From the NCBI GenBank assembly GCA_036489775.1, contig DASXFC010000056.1:51168-115167 (forward strand): DNA of 64,000 bases. Reading direction: 5' to 3'. The stretch's first letter is position 1, and every line of letters starts with the position of its first letter. A model generated the notes under the pieces. The model did no database searches. It worked only from the letters and a program-made list of their open reading frames with translations, and had not been told where the DNA came from. Positions 24,282 to 31,864 of the stretch are shown here, one piece after another. The stretch is from Bog-473 sp036489775 (GTDB lineage: Bacteria; Actinomycetota; Acidimicrobiia; Acidimicrobiales; RAAP-2). The translations under genes were made by a program, and so were the position numbers.

Positions 24282-24542
24282 TCAAGCTTTAGGTGGTGAC
24301 CGGTCCGAGCTTGCCGGAACGCTCTCACCTGATTCGTCGATCAGATCATCGTCAAGCGTGAACACGGGTTCGCTTCCAAACGGGCTCTCGGGCTCTGGTC
24401 GCTGACCTTGATCGATCAAGTCTGAGTCGGCCATAACCTTCCCAAGGATCTTCTTTAGCCCAGCTGGGCCGCCGACCTTGCGCCGTACGTCAGCCCTTTG
24501 CGAGTCATCCACATAGTGGTCATCGTGGGGATGGTCTTCCAT
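24282..24542 (-). CDS. Small acidic protein downstream of the sigma factor
   Basis: The 86-residue chain starts MEDHPHDDHYVDDSQRADVRRKVGG, continues GLKKILGKVMADSDLIDQ, and ends in an acidic, Ser/Pro-rich tail. It starts 50 bp after the sigma-factor stop and ends at a strong terminator. A role as an anti-sigma or adaptor peptide is possible from the position, but there is no motif to support it. Confidence 0.5.
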   Translation of the reverse strand: MEDHPHDDHYVDDSQRADVRRKVGGPAGLKKILGKVMADSDLIDQGQRPEPESPFGSEPVFTLDDDLIDESGESVPASSDRSPPKA

Positions 24543-24591
24543 ATCATGTACTCCGTTTACCAGAATATTGTCTCACGTAATGGCTCGATTG

Positions 24592-25206
24592 TCAGGCGCC
24601 ATGTGCTGCATCCTGCTTTATTACGCTGGCAAGCTTCCCTCGGGCACGCGACAGATGAGTCTTTACAGTGCCCTCAGAAGTCCTGAATATCTTGGCGATG
24701 TCTTCGACTCCGTCACCCTCGACGTAATGCAAGAGGAAAGCAGCTCGTTGCCTCGGTGAAAGAGTGGTGATGGCGTCCCACAAGTCGGCATCCCACAGTC
24801 GGGCATTTCTGAGTCGGAAGTGTCTTTCAGCATCGATGTCACCGGCGAATCGGTGCTCTTGCTCAAAATACGCACGACTGGACCAAGCATCCTCTTGCTT
24901 GCGTTCCCGAATCTTTCGTCTCTGGTACGCGGCGACCTGGAAGGTAATTACCTGATAGAGGTAAGCCATGCGGCGGGACTCATCAAAGCATCGCAATAGA
25001 GCCCACTGCCGCCACATCGCCAGAAGGACCTCCTGAGTTATGTCCATTTGGTCGTCTGGATCGACATGACGCTTGATAGCTCTGCTAAGTGTGGTTCCGG
25101 CCACGAACTTCAACAGTGACTCGTCGAACTCCTTCAGGAAGACGTTCCGAGAATCCGACGATGGCTTTGAGTGTTCATTCGGTCTCGAAGTAGGTCCGTC
25201 ACTCAT
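24592..25206 (-). CDS. ECF-type RNA polymerase sigma factor
   Basis: The 204-residue protein has region 2 (DPDDQMDITQEVLLAMWRQW, then RRMAYLYQVITFQVAAYQRRKIRERKQED). Region 4 follows (TTLSPRQRAAFLLHYVEGDGVEDIAKIFRTSEGTVKTHLSRARGKLAS), the hallmark order of ECF sigma factors. The minus-strand -10-like TACACT ends 8 bases before ATG 25206, which suggests a leaderless transcript. No anti-sigma gene with a zinc motif is next to it. Three genes for exported proteins lie directly upstream on the same strand and may be its regulon. Confidence 0.9.
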   Translation of the reverse strand: MSDGPTSRPNEHSKPSSDSRNVFLKEFDESLLKFVAGTTLSRAIKRHVDPDDQMDITQEVLLAMWRQWALLRCFDESRRMAYLYQVITFQVAAYQRRKIRERKQEDAWSSRAYFEQEHRFAGDIDAERHFRLRNARLWDADLWDAITTLSPRQRAAFLLHYVEGDGVEDIAKIFRTSEGTVKTHLSRARGKLASVIKQDAAHGA

Positions 25207-25360
25207 CACGCCATAGTGTAAGTAACGGTTCTTCCTGTCGCGACACGGGCAGGCTCCGAGGGCCCTGGACGGGTCATCAACGCTGACCCACGACCTGCGA
25301 TTGACTGAGTGCGACCTCGGCTATTCGCTGCGTACGCCACGGGGTACCGCTTAGCCTCCC

Positions 25361-25978
25361 CTATTTGCGCCGACGGGCCCGGTCGCTGGCCCAGTTCAGC
25401 GTGGCCCTATTGATGTAGCCGATTTCATTGGCTGCCACGCTGCCGTTGTCAATCGGTGGCGCTGGGACGGGCTCATCAACGATGACCGTCACCGAACCGA
25501 GATTCCGGATGTTGCATTCCAATGTGCCACGCATGACTGGGCTCGATCCCGTTGCACCGTTGTACTCGAAGTAGGAAACACCTCTCCCATGGCTCTGAAA
25601 TGGAAGCGGACCGTATCTTGTCGACTCCGGGTACTGCGTAGTGCTGAACGATACGGTCGCCACGAAGGCGTTGTACTGACTAGCGATTACGCAGCCCGCG
25701 GACGTGCTTCTCTCAGTGACCTTCACCGACTTCATCTGGGTCGCAGCTTCCAGGCCTCCCTCCATGTTCGAAATCGACAACTCTGATTGAAACATGGCGC
25801 AATCACCGCTGGTCCTACCTTGGGCCTTTGAAGCCTGAGCCTTGGATTCAATCCTGGTCTGGGCACCAGCGGGTACGGCAAGCATCACCGCCCCAATCAC
25901 GACCAGCGAGAAGGCCATGGCGGATCGCCGCACGGTTCTGCCCCAGACGAACCTGCTCGTTGCTCGACTATTTTGCAT
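25361..25978 (-). CDS. Secreted protein, paralogue 1
   Basis: The 205-residue chain has a signal sequence (RRSAMAFSLVVIGAVMLAVPAGAQ). A mature domain follows with DCAMFQSELSISNMEGGLEAAT, then GCVIASQYNAFVATVSFSTT, and near the end LNWASDRARRRK. The neighbouring gene has the same layout (NCAVFFPQLSAAAIEGTL, SCAVSNQHATFLVNLTFDT, LSWAASHAK). The two cysteines shared by the pair may form a disulfide. The function is unknown. It overlaps the start of its upstream neighbour's end by 11 bp. Confidence 0.65.
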   Translation of the reverse strand: MQNSRATSRFVWGRTVRRSAMAFSLVVIGAVMLAVPAGAQTRIESKAQASKAQGRTSGDCAMFQSELSISNMEGGLEAATQMKSVKVTERSTSAGCVIASQYNAFVATVSFSTTQYPESTRYGPLPFQSHGRGVSYFEYNGATGSSPVMRGTLECNIRNLGSVTVIVDEPVPAPPIDNGSVAANEIGYINRATLNWASDRARRRK

Positions 25979-26516
25979 GTGACGCCGCCCAGCTCAGAAC
26001 GAGGTGGTCCAGCCCTTTGATGTCTGTTGCTCCGACTCGTGATGCGGGCACTTGCACGAACTCGGCCTGCACCGAACCGAATCCCGGTACGTCCACAACA
26101 AGATCCGGGACCTTGGCGTCACTGATCTGATTTGTTTCCGCCGACGTGTCAAACGTCAAGTTGACGAGGAAGGTGGCGTGCTGGTTGGAGACGGCACAGC
26201 TGTTTTCAAAGTTGTATTCGTAGATCGCGCCGGTCGTCCCATGTTTCACTCTCAATGTGCCTTCAATGGCCGCTGCGGAGAGTTGCGGAAAGAACACGGC
26301 GCAGTTGGCTCGAAGGGGTGCTTCAGCGCTTTCGGTCGGCGCGTTTTGTTCCGTCCGATCTGAATGTCTCGCTGCCGCTCCCGCTGCAGGAACACCGAGC
26401 AAAATCCCTGAACCGGAGACGACACTCGCCGCAAGGAGCAGGCCGGACAAGCTCACGGCCTCACTCAGCTTTGGCAACAACCCAAACCGCCGCCTGTTGA
26501 TGTGCTCAGTAGGCAT
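25968..26516 (-). CDS. Secreted protein, paralogue 2
   Basis: The 182-residue chain starts at ATG 26516, a start that overlaps the peptidase gene end by 11 bp. A hydrophobic signal (AVSLSGLLLAASVVSGSGILLGVPAAGAAA) is followed by a domain like that of paralogue 1: a cysteine at NCAVFF, a second at SCAVSNQ, and a terminal LSWAASHAK. I do not recognise the family. The conserved position after a secreted peptidase suggests a propeptide-like inhibitor, chaperone or co-secreted structural protein. Confidence 0.62.
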   Translation of the reverse strand: MPTEHINRRRFGLLPKLSEAVSLSGLLLAASVVSGSGILLGVPAAGAAARHSDRTEQNAPTESAEAPLRANCAVFFPQLSAAAIEGTLRVKHGTTGAIYEYNFENSCAVSNQHATFLVNLTFDTSAETNQISDAKVPDLVVDVPGFGSVQAEFVQVPASRVGATDIKGLDHLVLSWAASHAK

Positions 26517-28140
26517 TTTCCAGGGCCACGTCAGCTGTCGGCGTCGTGAACGGCTTGCAGGTTGGCCCATTACTGGGATTCTGCGGATCGGGAATCTGAT
26601 CCGGTGACGGCGTAGCCAGGGTCACACTGAAGGTCGGACCGGTCGGAGACAGCAGCGGATTCGGCCCACCGCTGGCGCCGCATTCAAAGACCCTCGGTCC
26701 CGGAAAGATCGTTGCCGTGCTGATGGTCCCACCAGCATCGACCTCGGCGATATCGACCGGGAATGTATCGGCTATGTAGTTGGCCGTAGGAGTGGGATTG
26801 TTCGCCGTGATGGCGTTGGGCATCACCGCCCAGAGATTGATGACTATCGGCTGATTCGGTTGCAAGTTGAAGCCGAAGGCAATGCCCAAATCCCCGTAGG
26901 CGCCATTGCAGGTGTGCAGCAGATACGGCGAGTCAGATTGGTAAATGACCCCGCTCTGACTGATCGCCATGCCAGCGCCCTGTACCGACAACGAGGAGGT
27001 GAGTTCGATCGTCGCCTGCATCGGTTCATACAGCGCCAGATCAGGCTGAGGATTTAAGCCGCAAGGCGCCGGGGTACCTAGCCCACTCTGGGCCAACGTT
27101 TCCGGTGAGCCCATTTCCATCGACAAGTGGATCGTGTCACCCGTGGGATCGACGTAGGTCGATGAGTAGGCCGGTTGAAGTCCACCGGACGAAGAGGCGG
27201 GAGCGCCCGATGCCGTCGTTTGTCCGTTGCCACTTTCCCATACAACATCGAAGTTCTTCTTGAGTTCCACGCGAGCTAGCACGGCCTTGCCGCTCTTGGC
27301 GGTGTACTCGTAGCTGGTCCAGTTCTTCGGGAGTTTCGAACTGGCCTCCCCCCAGGCGTACAGTTTTGAACCATTACTGTCGTTTGAACCGTTGCTGAAG
27401 CCAGCTTGGCAATCGTCAGCGAAGGTGACGGTTCCGTAGTCGGCAAAGTTGGCGTACCCCGACTTATTTCGCTGAGCCGGATCTTCAACAATGCACTCAG
27501 CGGAGTGGAACCCAGCTTTGGTGTTCGTCCAGTCGCTGGAGTACTCCCAAAGCTGGGTTCCATTTCGGGTATCGGTCATGTTGTAGGTCGTGAACCGGCC
27601 CTGATCCCGGATGAAGACTTGAAGTGAATCGCCGGGGACTACGGGGTACTTGCTAGCCCCGATCTTTTTCAACGCATCAGGGGCCGCGGGTTCGTACACG
27701 GCCTTCCATGCGTAGTACGTCGGCGTCCCACCCTCGCAGTCCGAGTCTGTACCTACCTGATACAGCGGCTCCTGCTGGGGCTTGGGATTACCGAGTTTGA
27801 GAAGCCCTTCTTGGTATAGCGACAGATCGACGCCTCCGACGCCGGCCCATACGGCGGAAGCCGAACTCTCAGTGGCACCGCACGTCACGGCGGGCACAAC
27901 CCAGTCCGCCATTACGGACGTGATGTTGGCGCTGTGCCCATTTTTCAAAGCGAAGCCTGCCCATTTCCGCGACGTTGCTGATTGAATCGAGCTGGCCGCT
28001 GCGGCCCTCGGGACATTCGCAAGCTGAACGATCAAAAGCACGATGGTCGTCGTGGCAAGCAGGGCCACGAGTGTTCGGCGGTAGGACGACATGCCGGACT
28101 GGCCGAATCCAGGGATCGCCGAATCGTTTCCACCGCCCAC
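26506..28140 (-). CDS. Secreted G1-family (eqolisin-type) glutamic peptidase
   Basis: The 544-residue protein has a signal anchor (LVALLATTTIVLLIVQLANVPRAAAA) and a G1-like core. The core shows RKWAGFALKNG, VMADWVVPAV, WAGVGGVDLSLYQEG (Gln110 as candidate catalytic Gln) and GFHSAECIVEDP (Glu215 as candidate catalytic Glu; AEWIVE is typical). A C-terminal extension of more than 200 residues, rich in Pro and Ser/Thr, follows the core. Eqolisins are acid-active endopeptidases. GTG 28140 follows GAGGAAATCCA. It is the first of three exported-protein genes upstream of an ECF sigma factor. Confidence 0.7.
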   Translation of the reverse strand: MGGGNDSAIPGFGQSGMSSYRRTLVALLATTTIVLLIVQLANVPRAAAASSIQSATSRKWAGFALKNGHSANITSVMADWVVPAVTCGATESSASAVWAGVGGVDLSLYQEGLLKLGNPKPQQEPLYQVGTDSDCEGGTPTYYAWKAVYEPAAPDALKKIGASKYPVVPGDSLQVFIRDQGRFTTYNMTDTRNGTQLWEYSSDWTNTKAGFHSAECIVEDPAQRNKSGYANFADYGTVTFADDCQAGFSNGSNDSNGSKLYAWGEASSKLPKNWTSYEYTAKSGKAVLARVELKKNFDVVWESGNGQTTASGAPASSSGGLQPAYSSTYVDPTGDTIHLSMEMGSPETLAQSGLGTPAPCGLNPQPDLALYEPMQATIELTSSLSVQGAGMAISQSGVIYQSDSPYLLHTCNGAYGDLGIAFGFNLQPNQPIVINLWAVMPNAITANNPTPTANYIADTFPVDIAEVDAGGTISTATIFPGPRVFECGASGGPNPLLSPTGPTFSVTLATPSPDQIPDPQNPSNGPTCKPFTTPTADVALENAY

Positions 28141-28211
28141 TGGATTTCCTCGCCTTTCTGATGTCCCTGAGGGTCGCCTTATATCCCAGTGACCAGGGAG
28201 TTTGGCATGAC

Positions 28212-28243
28212 GCTACTTATAAGTCTGTAGACCGTCAAGTAGC
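28212..28243. promoter_or_regulatory. Operator/promoter region of the XRE gene
   Basis: GCTACTT (28212-28218) and AAGTAGC (28237-28243) form an inverted repeat with 18 bp between. Inside is a perfect 10-bp palindrome ACTTATAAGT (28215-28224). The downstream XRE start is about 20 bp away. Probable autoregulation. Confidence 0.5.
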
Positions 28244-28263
28244 ACCCCGGCACGGTGTCGGGA

Positions 28264-28494
28264 ATGGCCCAAGGGGACTTACAGAAAATCGTGGGGGCCA
28301 ATCTCCGGGAGTACCGGGAGGACCGGGGCCTATCCCAAGAGGCCTTTGCCGAAGTCCTCGGATGGCATCGCACGTATATCGGTGGTCTGGAGAGGGGGGA
28401 ACGAAACCTTTCACTTCAAGCGGTAGAGCGGATTGCCGAACGACTCAATCTGGAACCCCTCACGTTGCTGGACACGAGGCGGCGCAAAACATGA
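28264..28494 (+). CDS. Small XRE-family repressor
   Basis: The 76-residue protein is almost all helix-turn-helix: IVGANLREYREDRGLSQEAFAEVLGWHRTYIGGLERGERNLSLQAVERIAERLNLEPLTLL. This is the form common to controllers of restriction systems and of element repressors. ATG 28264 is preferred; GTG 28255 is also in frame. The inverted repeat just upstream is its likely operator, and a shared motif before the mobilization operon suggests a second target. Confidence 0.85.
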   Translation: MAQGDLQKIVGANLREYREDRGLSQEAFAEVLGWHRTYIGGLERGERNLSLQAVERIAERLNLEPLTLLDTRRRKT

Positions 28495-28527
28495 CAGATG
28501 GTCACTTCGCTGCCCCTCACACCAGAC

Positions 28528-28824
28528 CTATGGGAACCGGTGAAACTCGACCTCGCTGCCACTCGTCACGGCGGAGCAACCTCCAACGCTGTTGCCATTG
28601 ACCCACAACTCGACGCCGACCGCCGCCGTTCCTGCCACTTGTGCGCCAGCGAAGACCAGCACCTCGCACTCATTGGTCGTGTCACCCGACAAGAGTCGTA
28701 ACTCAATATGGCCATGCACTAGCTCGATGATCGCTCGCTCATTTCCGGCGTCGTCCACAACCGCGAGCCGCCGTGTGCGGATTTCATCATCGGTCGGCGA
28801 ATCTCCCTTATGTCGTGTCGTCAT
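28528..28824 (-). CDS. Hypothetical protein (98 aa)
   Basis: The chain reads as a strand-rich repeat: RRLAVVDDAGNERAIIELVHGHIELRLLSGD, then CEVLVFAGAQVAGTAAVGVELWVNGNSVGG. This beta-repeat composition occurs in small actinobacterial proteins of unknown function. ATG 28824 has a reasonable upstream purine run (GAAAGAGGCCACC). It is convergent with the small XRE gene. Nothing about its role can be inferred. Confidence 0.5.
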   Translation of the reverse strand: MTTRHKGDSPTDDEIRTRRLAVVDDAGNERAIIELVHGHIELRLLSGDTTNECEVLVFAGAQVAGTAAVGVELWVNGNSVGGCSAVTSGSEVEFHRFP

Positions 28825-28860
28825 GGTGGCCTCTTTCATTCCAGAATTCGAGGCGAGACG

Positions 28861-29082
28861 GTGACGCTGAATCGACCGATTGTCAAGGTGACTCGTCGTG
28901 CGGGTGCACGACCATCACTACAAAGCCAGGAGCAACTGGCGGTCGCATCGGGCCTGCATTGGATATTCGCGGTCCAGGTCGACCGGGGTTGCAGGAATCT
29001 CTCGCCACACAACATCCTCAGGTTGGCTGCTGGGCTGGATATAGATCCAGCCAAGTTGATGAAGGGACTGTCACGGCCGTAG
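28861..29082 (+). CDS. Divergent XRE-like helix-turn-helix protein
   Basis: The 73-residue frame from GTG 28861 contains SQEQLAVASGLHWIFAVQVDRGCRNLSPHNILRLAAGLDIDPAKLMKGL, which matches the last four helices of an XRE domain. The first helix (usually LRxxRxxxG) is altered to TRRAGARPSL, and unusual residues (W, F, A, C) replace conserved ones in the recognition helix. It may be a decaying or rapidly evolving repressor. Confidence 0.55.
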   Translation: MTLNRPIVKVTRRAGARPSLQSQEQLAVASGLHWIFAVQVDRGCRNLSPHNILRLAAGLDIDPAKLMKGLSRP

Positions 29083-29128
29083 CTCCCGACCAGTTGCGAA
29101 CAAGTGTTCGCTTTGAGAGACTCAGGAG

Positions 29129-29389
29129 ATGTCCCGTTGGGAGATCGAGCTTCGCTATGACCGTCAGCTCAAGGAATCTGACGACCGCTATCTGGCGCTC
29201 ATTCGCGAGATTCACCCACAGGTTGGCTATTTACGCCACCGAGATCAGAATGGTTGCCTAGTCGTGACTGTAGAAACTCATGCCGACAACCGGCAGAATG
29301 CGGTCGAGCAGGCGATGATTCAGTCAATGCAACTCTGGATCCACTGCCAACCCTTTAAGGCCGATGTTGTCTCTTCTCCGGAGGCCTGA
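29129..29389 (+). CDS. Small protein upstream of the OLD-family gene
   Basis: The 86-residue chain (MSRWEIELRYDRQLKESDDRYLALIREIHPQVGYLRHRDQNGCLVVTVETHADNRQNAVEQAM...) looks like one alpha/beta domain with no known motif. It ends 5 bp before the ATG of the ATPase, so the two should be translated from one mRNA. It may be a partner or regulator of the ATPase/nuclease. Confidence 0.6.
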   Translation: MSRWEIELRYDRQLKESDDRYLALIREIHPQVGYLRHRDQNGCLVVTVETHADNRQNAVEQAMIQSMQLWIHCQPFKADVVSSPEA

Positions 29390-29394
29390 GGCAG

Positions 29395-31673
29395 ATGAGG
29401 ATCAAGCAACTGACGGCCGAGGGCGTCTTTTCCTTTGGCACGAGCGATGACCGGTTCGTGCTCAATCTTGACCAACCACTCACGGTAATCGTGGGGCCAA
29501 ATGCTTCTGGTAAGTCAAACCTCAGTCGAGTCTTGAATCTTGTTCAATCGGCTGTCCGGCTGGATGTTGGCAACCAAGAAGACCGTATCGCGATATCGAC
29601 CATTCTCGATGACCACGTAAGAAGCGCCATTCATGATGGCATCCCGCCTGGAGCGGAAGTTTCCGTGCGCCTGGATACCGAGATGACATCCGGAAATGAA
29701 GTCGACCTGATGAGTGCCTTCGTACGGTCGGCAGTTCTTCGCGGGCTACTCAGCAACATGTCGGCCGACCAACCTGGCTTGTCAGCTTTGGAGGCGTGGG
29801 TCTACGAACACGTGGCTGACGAGGTAATCAAGGATCTGTTCAAGGGCACCATAGCGATCTCGCATTCCGGGATCCTTGGCACCAGGTGGAACGTCGCGTA
29901 TGAGTTCGAGCATGACGAAGCTTTGTTTACTTGGCACATCCATTCCTCCATTCCAAATCTGACCAGTGTGATTGCACCTCGGGAGTGGAGATCTGAGAAT
30001 GGTCTGCCGCTTCGTGAAACTCTCTATCAGCGGCTCACTGGGCAAGATCAGCCAACAGGCGGTCAACTGGTCCCACCAACGATCCCTTTCAGTCTTGAAT
30101 CTCTGCTTCCTCGGCCGCACCCACACGCAGCAGAAGGTCTTTCGATGGTGGGAGTCGAGATGGAACCACTGAACGCCAATGTGCCGCCTTCGCCGCACCG
30201 TGCATTCATGCAGGCCTTTGGGATTGCGCCATCCGCGGTCCCTCCGCCTGAACTTGTTCAGCGATCCCACAACTTGTCGTCAGTGCTTTCTCCGATTTTG
30301 GACCGGGGGCTGTGGTACTTGGGTGTGGCCGGGGCATCTTTGGAGATGCCGAGTGGCGGCATGGGTCTACCCGGCAGCTCTGACCGTCAGTTGAACAGCC
30401 CGGTGCCACGAAGTGACATTTGGATGCTGCCGATGCGTCTGAATGTATTCAAGAACGGCAGGCAAGTTGATCAAGCCAGATATCAGGCCATTCAGGAAAT
30501 GTTCAGAGAACTGGCCCCGGTTATCGCTTCGAAGTGCGATCCGAGATGCGCCGAGAGGGAACGGATCAGCCGCAGCCAGTCGTTGAGGTTGAAATATTCC
30601 CAAGTGACTCAACGGCTACATCACCAGCCAGGCCTCGGCCGCTGCGATTTGCAGGCACGGGAGTTGAACAGGCCCTGATTCTCGCAGAGACGCTTGTCGG
30701 CGATCCTGACCGAGTGCTGATTTTGGACGAGCCAGCCACCAACCTTCATCCGTCTTGGCAACGAATCGTACGGAGCAACCTTTGTTCCCGAACTGGCCAG
30801 TGCATCCTTGTCACGCACTCGCCATATCTCGTTCCTTCGGAGAGCACTGAGCATCTGGCTTCGATTGTTCGATTCAGTCACATGGACGGGGCCACCCGTG
30901 TCAACCGTATGAGCGCGAGCGACCTTGAAGACGATCGCTGGGTGAACAGCATCATCAAGGAGCTTGAGTGGTCGGCTGATGCCAGAGGGATGTTGTTTGC
31001 CAGCGGCGTGGTGCTGGTGGAGGGCGAAACTGAGTTAGCGGCGTTGCCCATCTGGTTCGCCAAGAGCGACGCCGCGCACATTTCCGGCTGTGGTCCGATG
31101 GATCTCCATATTGCGTTTCTTTCGGTTGGTGGCGATACCGCGTTCGGCAGCTTTCTGTTCTACTTGGAGCGATTTGGCGTGCCATGGACTGTCGTATGCG
31201 ACGGTGCCGCCTTCCGATTGGATACAACGAATCACATCCTCGAACAGGTCATGAAAGCCGACCCCGGCAATCGTGAGCTGCAGGACTCGCTTCAGGAGCT
31301 TGACCTACCAGAGAAGAAACAGGCAGACATGTCGGCTGAGCTGTTTCAATCGATGGTCGATATTGGACACGAGCACGGAGTCTTCACTCTGGCCTCGGGG
31401 TGGTCCAGAAAGAGCGAATCAGATGGCGACAATGAATCGTTTGAAAGCTTCGTTCTTTCGAGAACCTACTTGTGGGACGCATTTGCACGGGCCAAGGAAG
31501 CGGCCGGACGGAGCAAGCCCAGAGTGGGTCGTTTGCTCGCCGACGCAACGGACTGCCCGTCTGAAGTTAGTGATCTCTACGGGCAGATACTGAATCGACT
31601 CCGTAAACAAGGAATGAGGCAACTGTCTGCAAGGCTTACAAGTGATGGAAAGCCATCGCTCAAGCCAACTTAG
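29395..31673 (+). pseudogene. OLD-family AAA ATPase/TOPRIM nuclease, single frameshift
   Basis: The first frame (29395 to about 30518) has an ABC/AAA-type N-terminus with Walker A GPNASGKSN (residues 34-42). The second frame (to 31673) continues with RPLRFAGTGVEQALILAE, Walker B RVLILDEPATNLHPSWQ and CILVTHSPYLV. A TOPRIM domain follows with VVLVEGETELAALPIW and WTVVCDG. Joining the frames across a CCCC run at 30515-30518 (one C lost) gives PGYRFEVRSEM with no gap. Such proteins include OLD and GajA nucleases used in phage defence. Unless expressed by frameshifting or explained by a sequence error, the gene is broken. Confidence 0.8.
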
Positions 31674-31706
31674 GCCATCTACCAGGGACTTTGGCTATAC
31701 CTGTCG

Positions 31707-31712
31707 TATAAT
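31707..31712 (+). promoter_or_regulatory. -10 box of the hsd operon
   Basis: A consensus TATAAT lies 11 bp before the ATG of the 46-aa leader frame, at the only sizeable gap before hsdM. No good -35 box is seen at 17 bp, so an activator or extended contact may be needed. Confidence 0.5.
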
Positions 31713-31723
31713 GGGAAGCAGAC

Positions 31724-31864
31724 ATGCCGCCCGAAAGTGAATGGAAGACCCGAAAAGCAAGAATCGATCCCCGATTGAAGTCGCCGGGTTTGAACGTGGC
31801 GCTTACTAAAAGCCCACTAGCCGCTGAATTCATCAGTCTTTTTCATAACAGCGAGGTGGCGTAG
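31724..31864 (+). CDS. 46-aa leader frame resembling the HsdR N-terminus
   Basis: The frame starts at ATG 31724 and its TAG overlaps the GTG of hsdM by one base (TAGTG). The segment SEWKTRKARIDPRLKSPG resembles the opening of many type I restriction subunits (E.xTR..xIDP.L..AGW). The hsdR gene in this operon starts differently. It may be a remnant of an older hsdR or a coupled leader peptide. Confidence 0.45.
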   Translation: MPPESEWKTRKARIDPRLKSPGLNVALTKSPLAAEFISLFHNSEVA

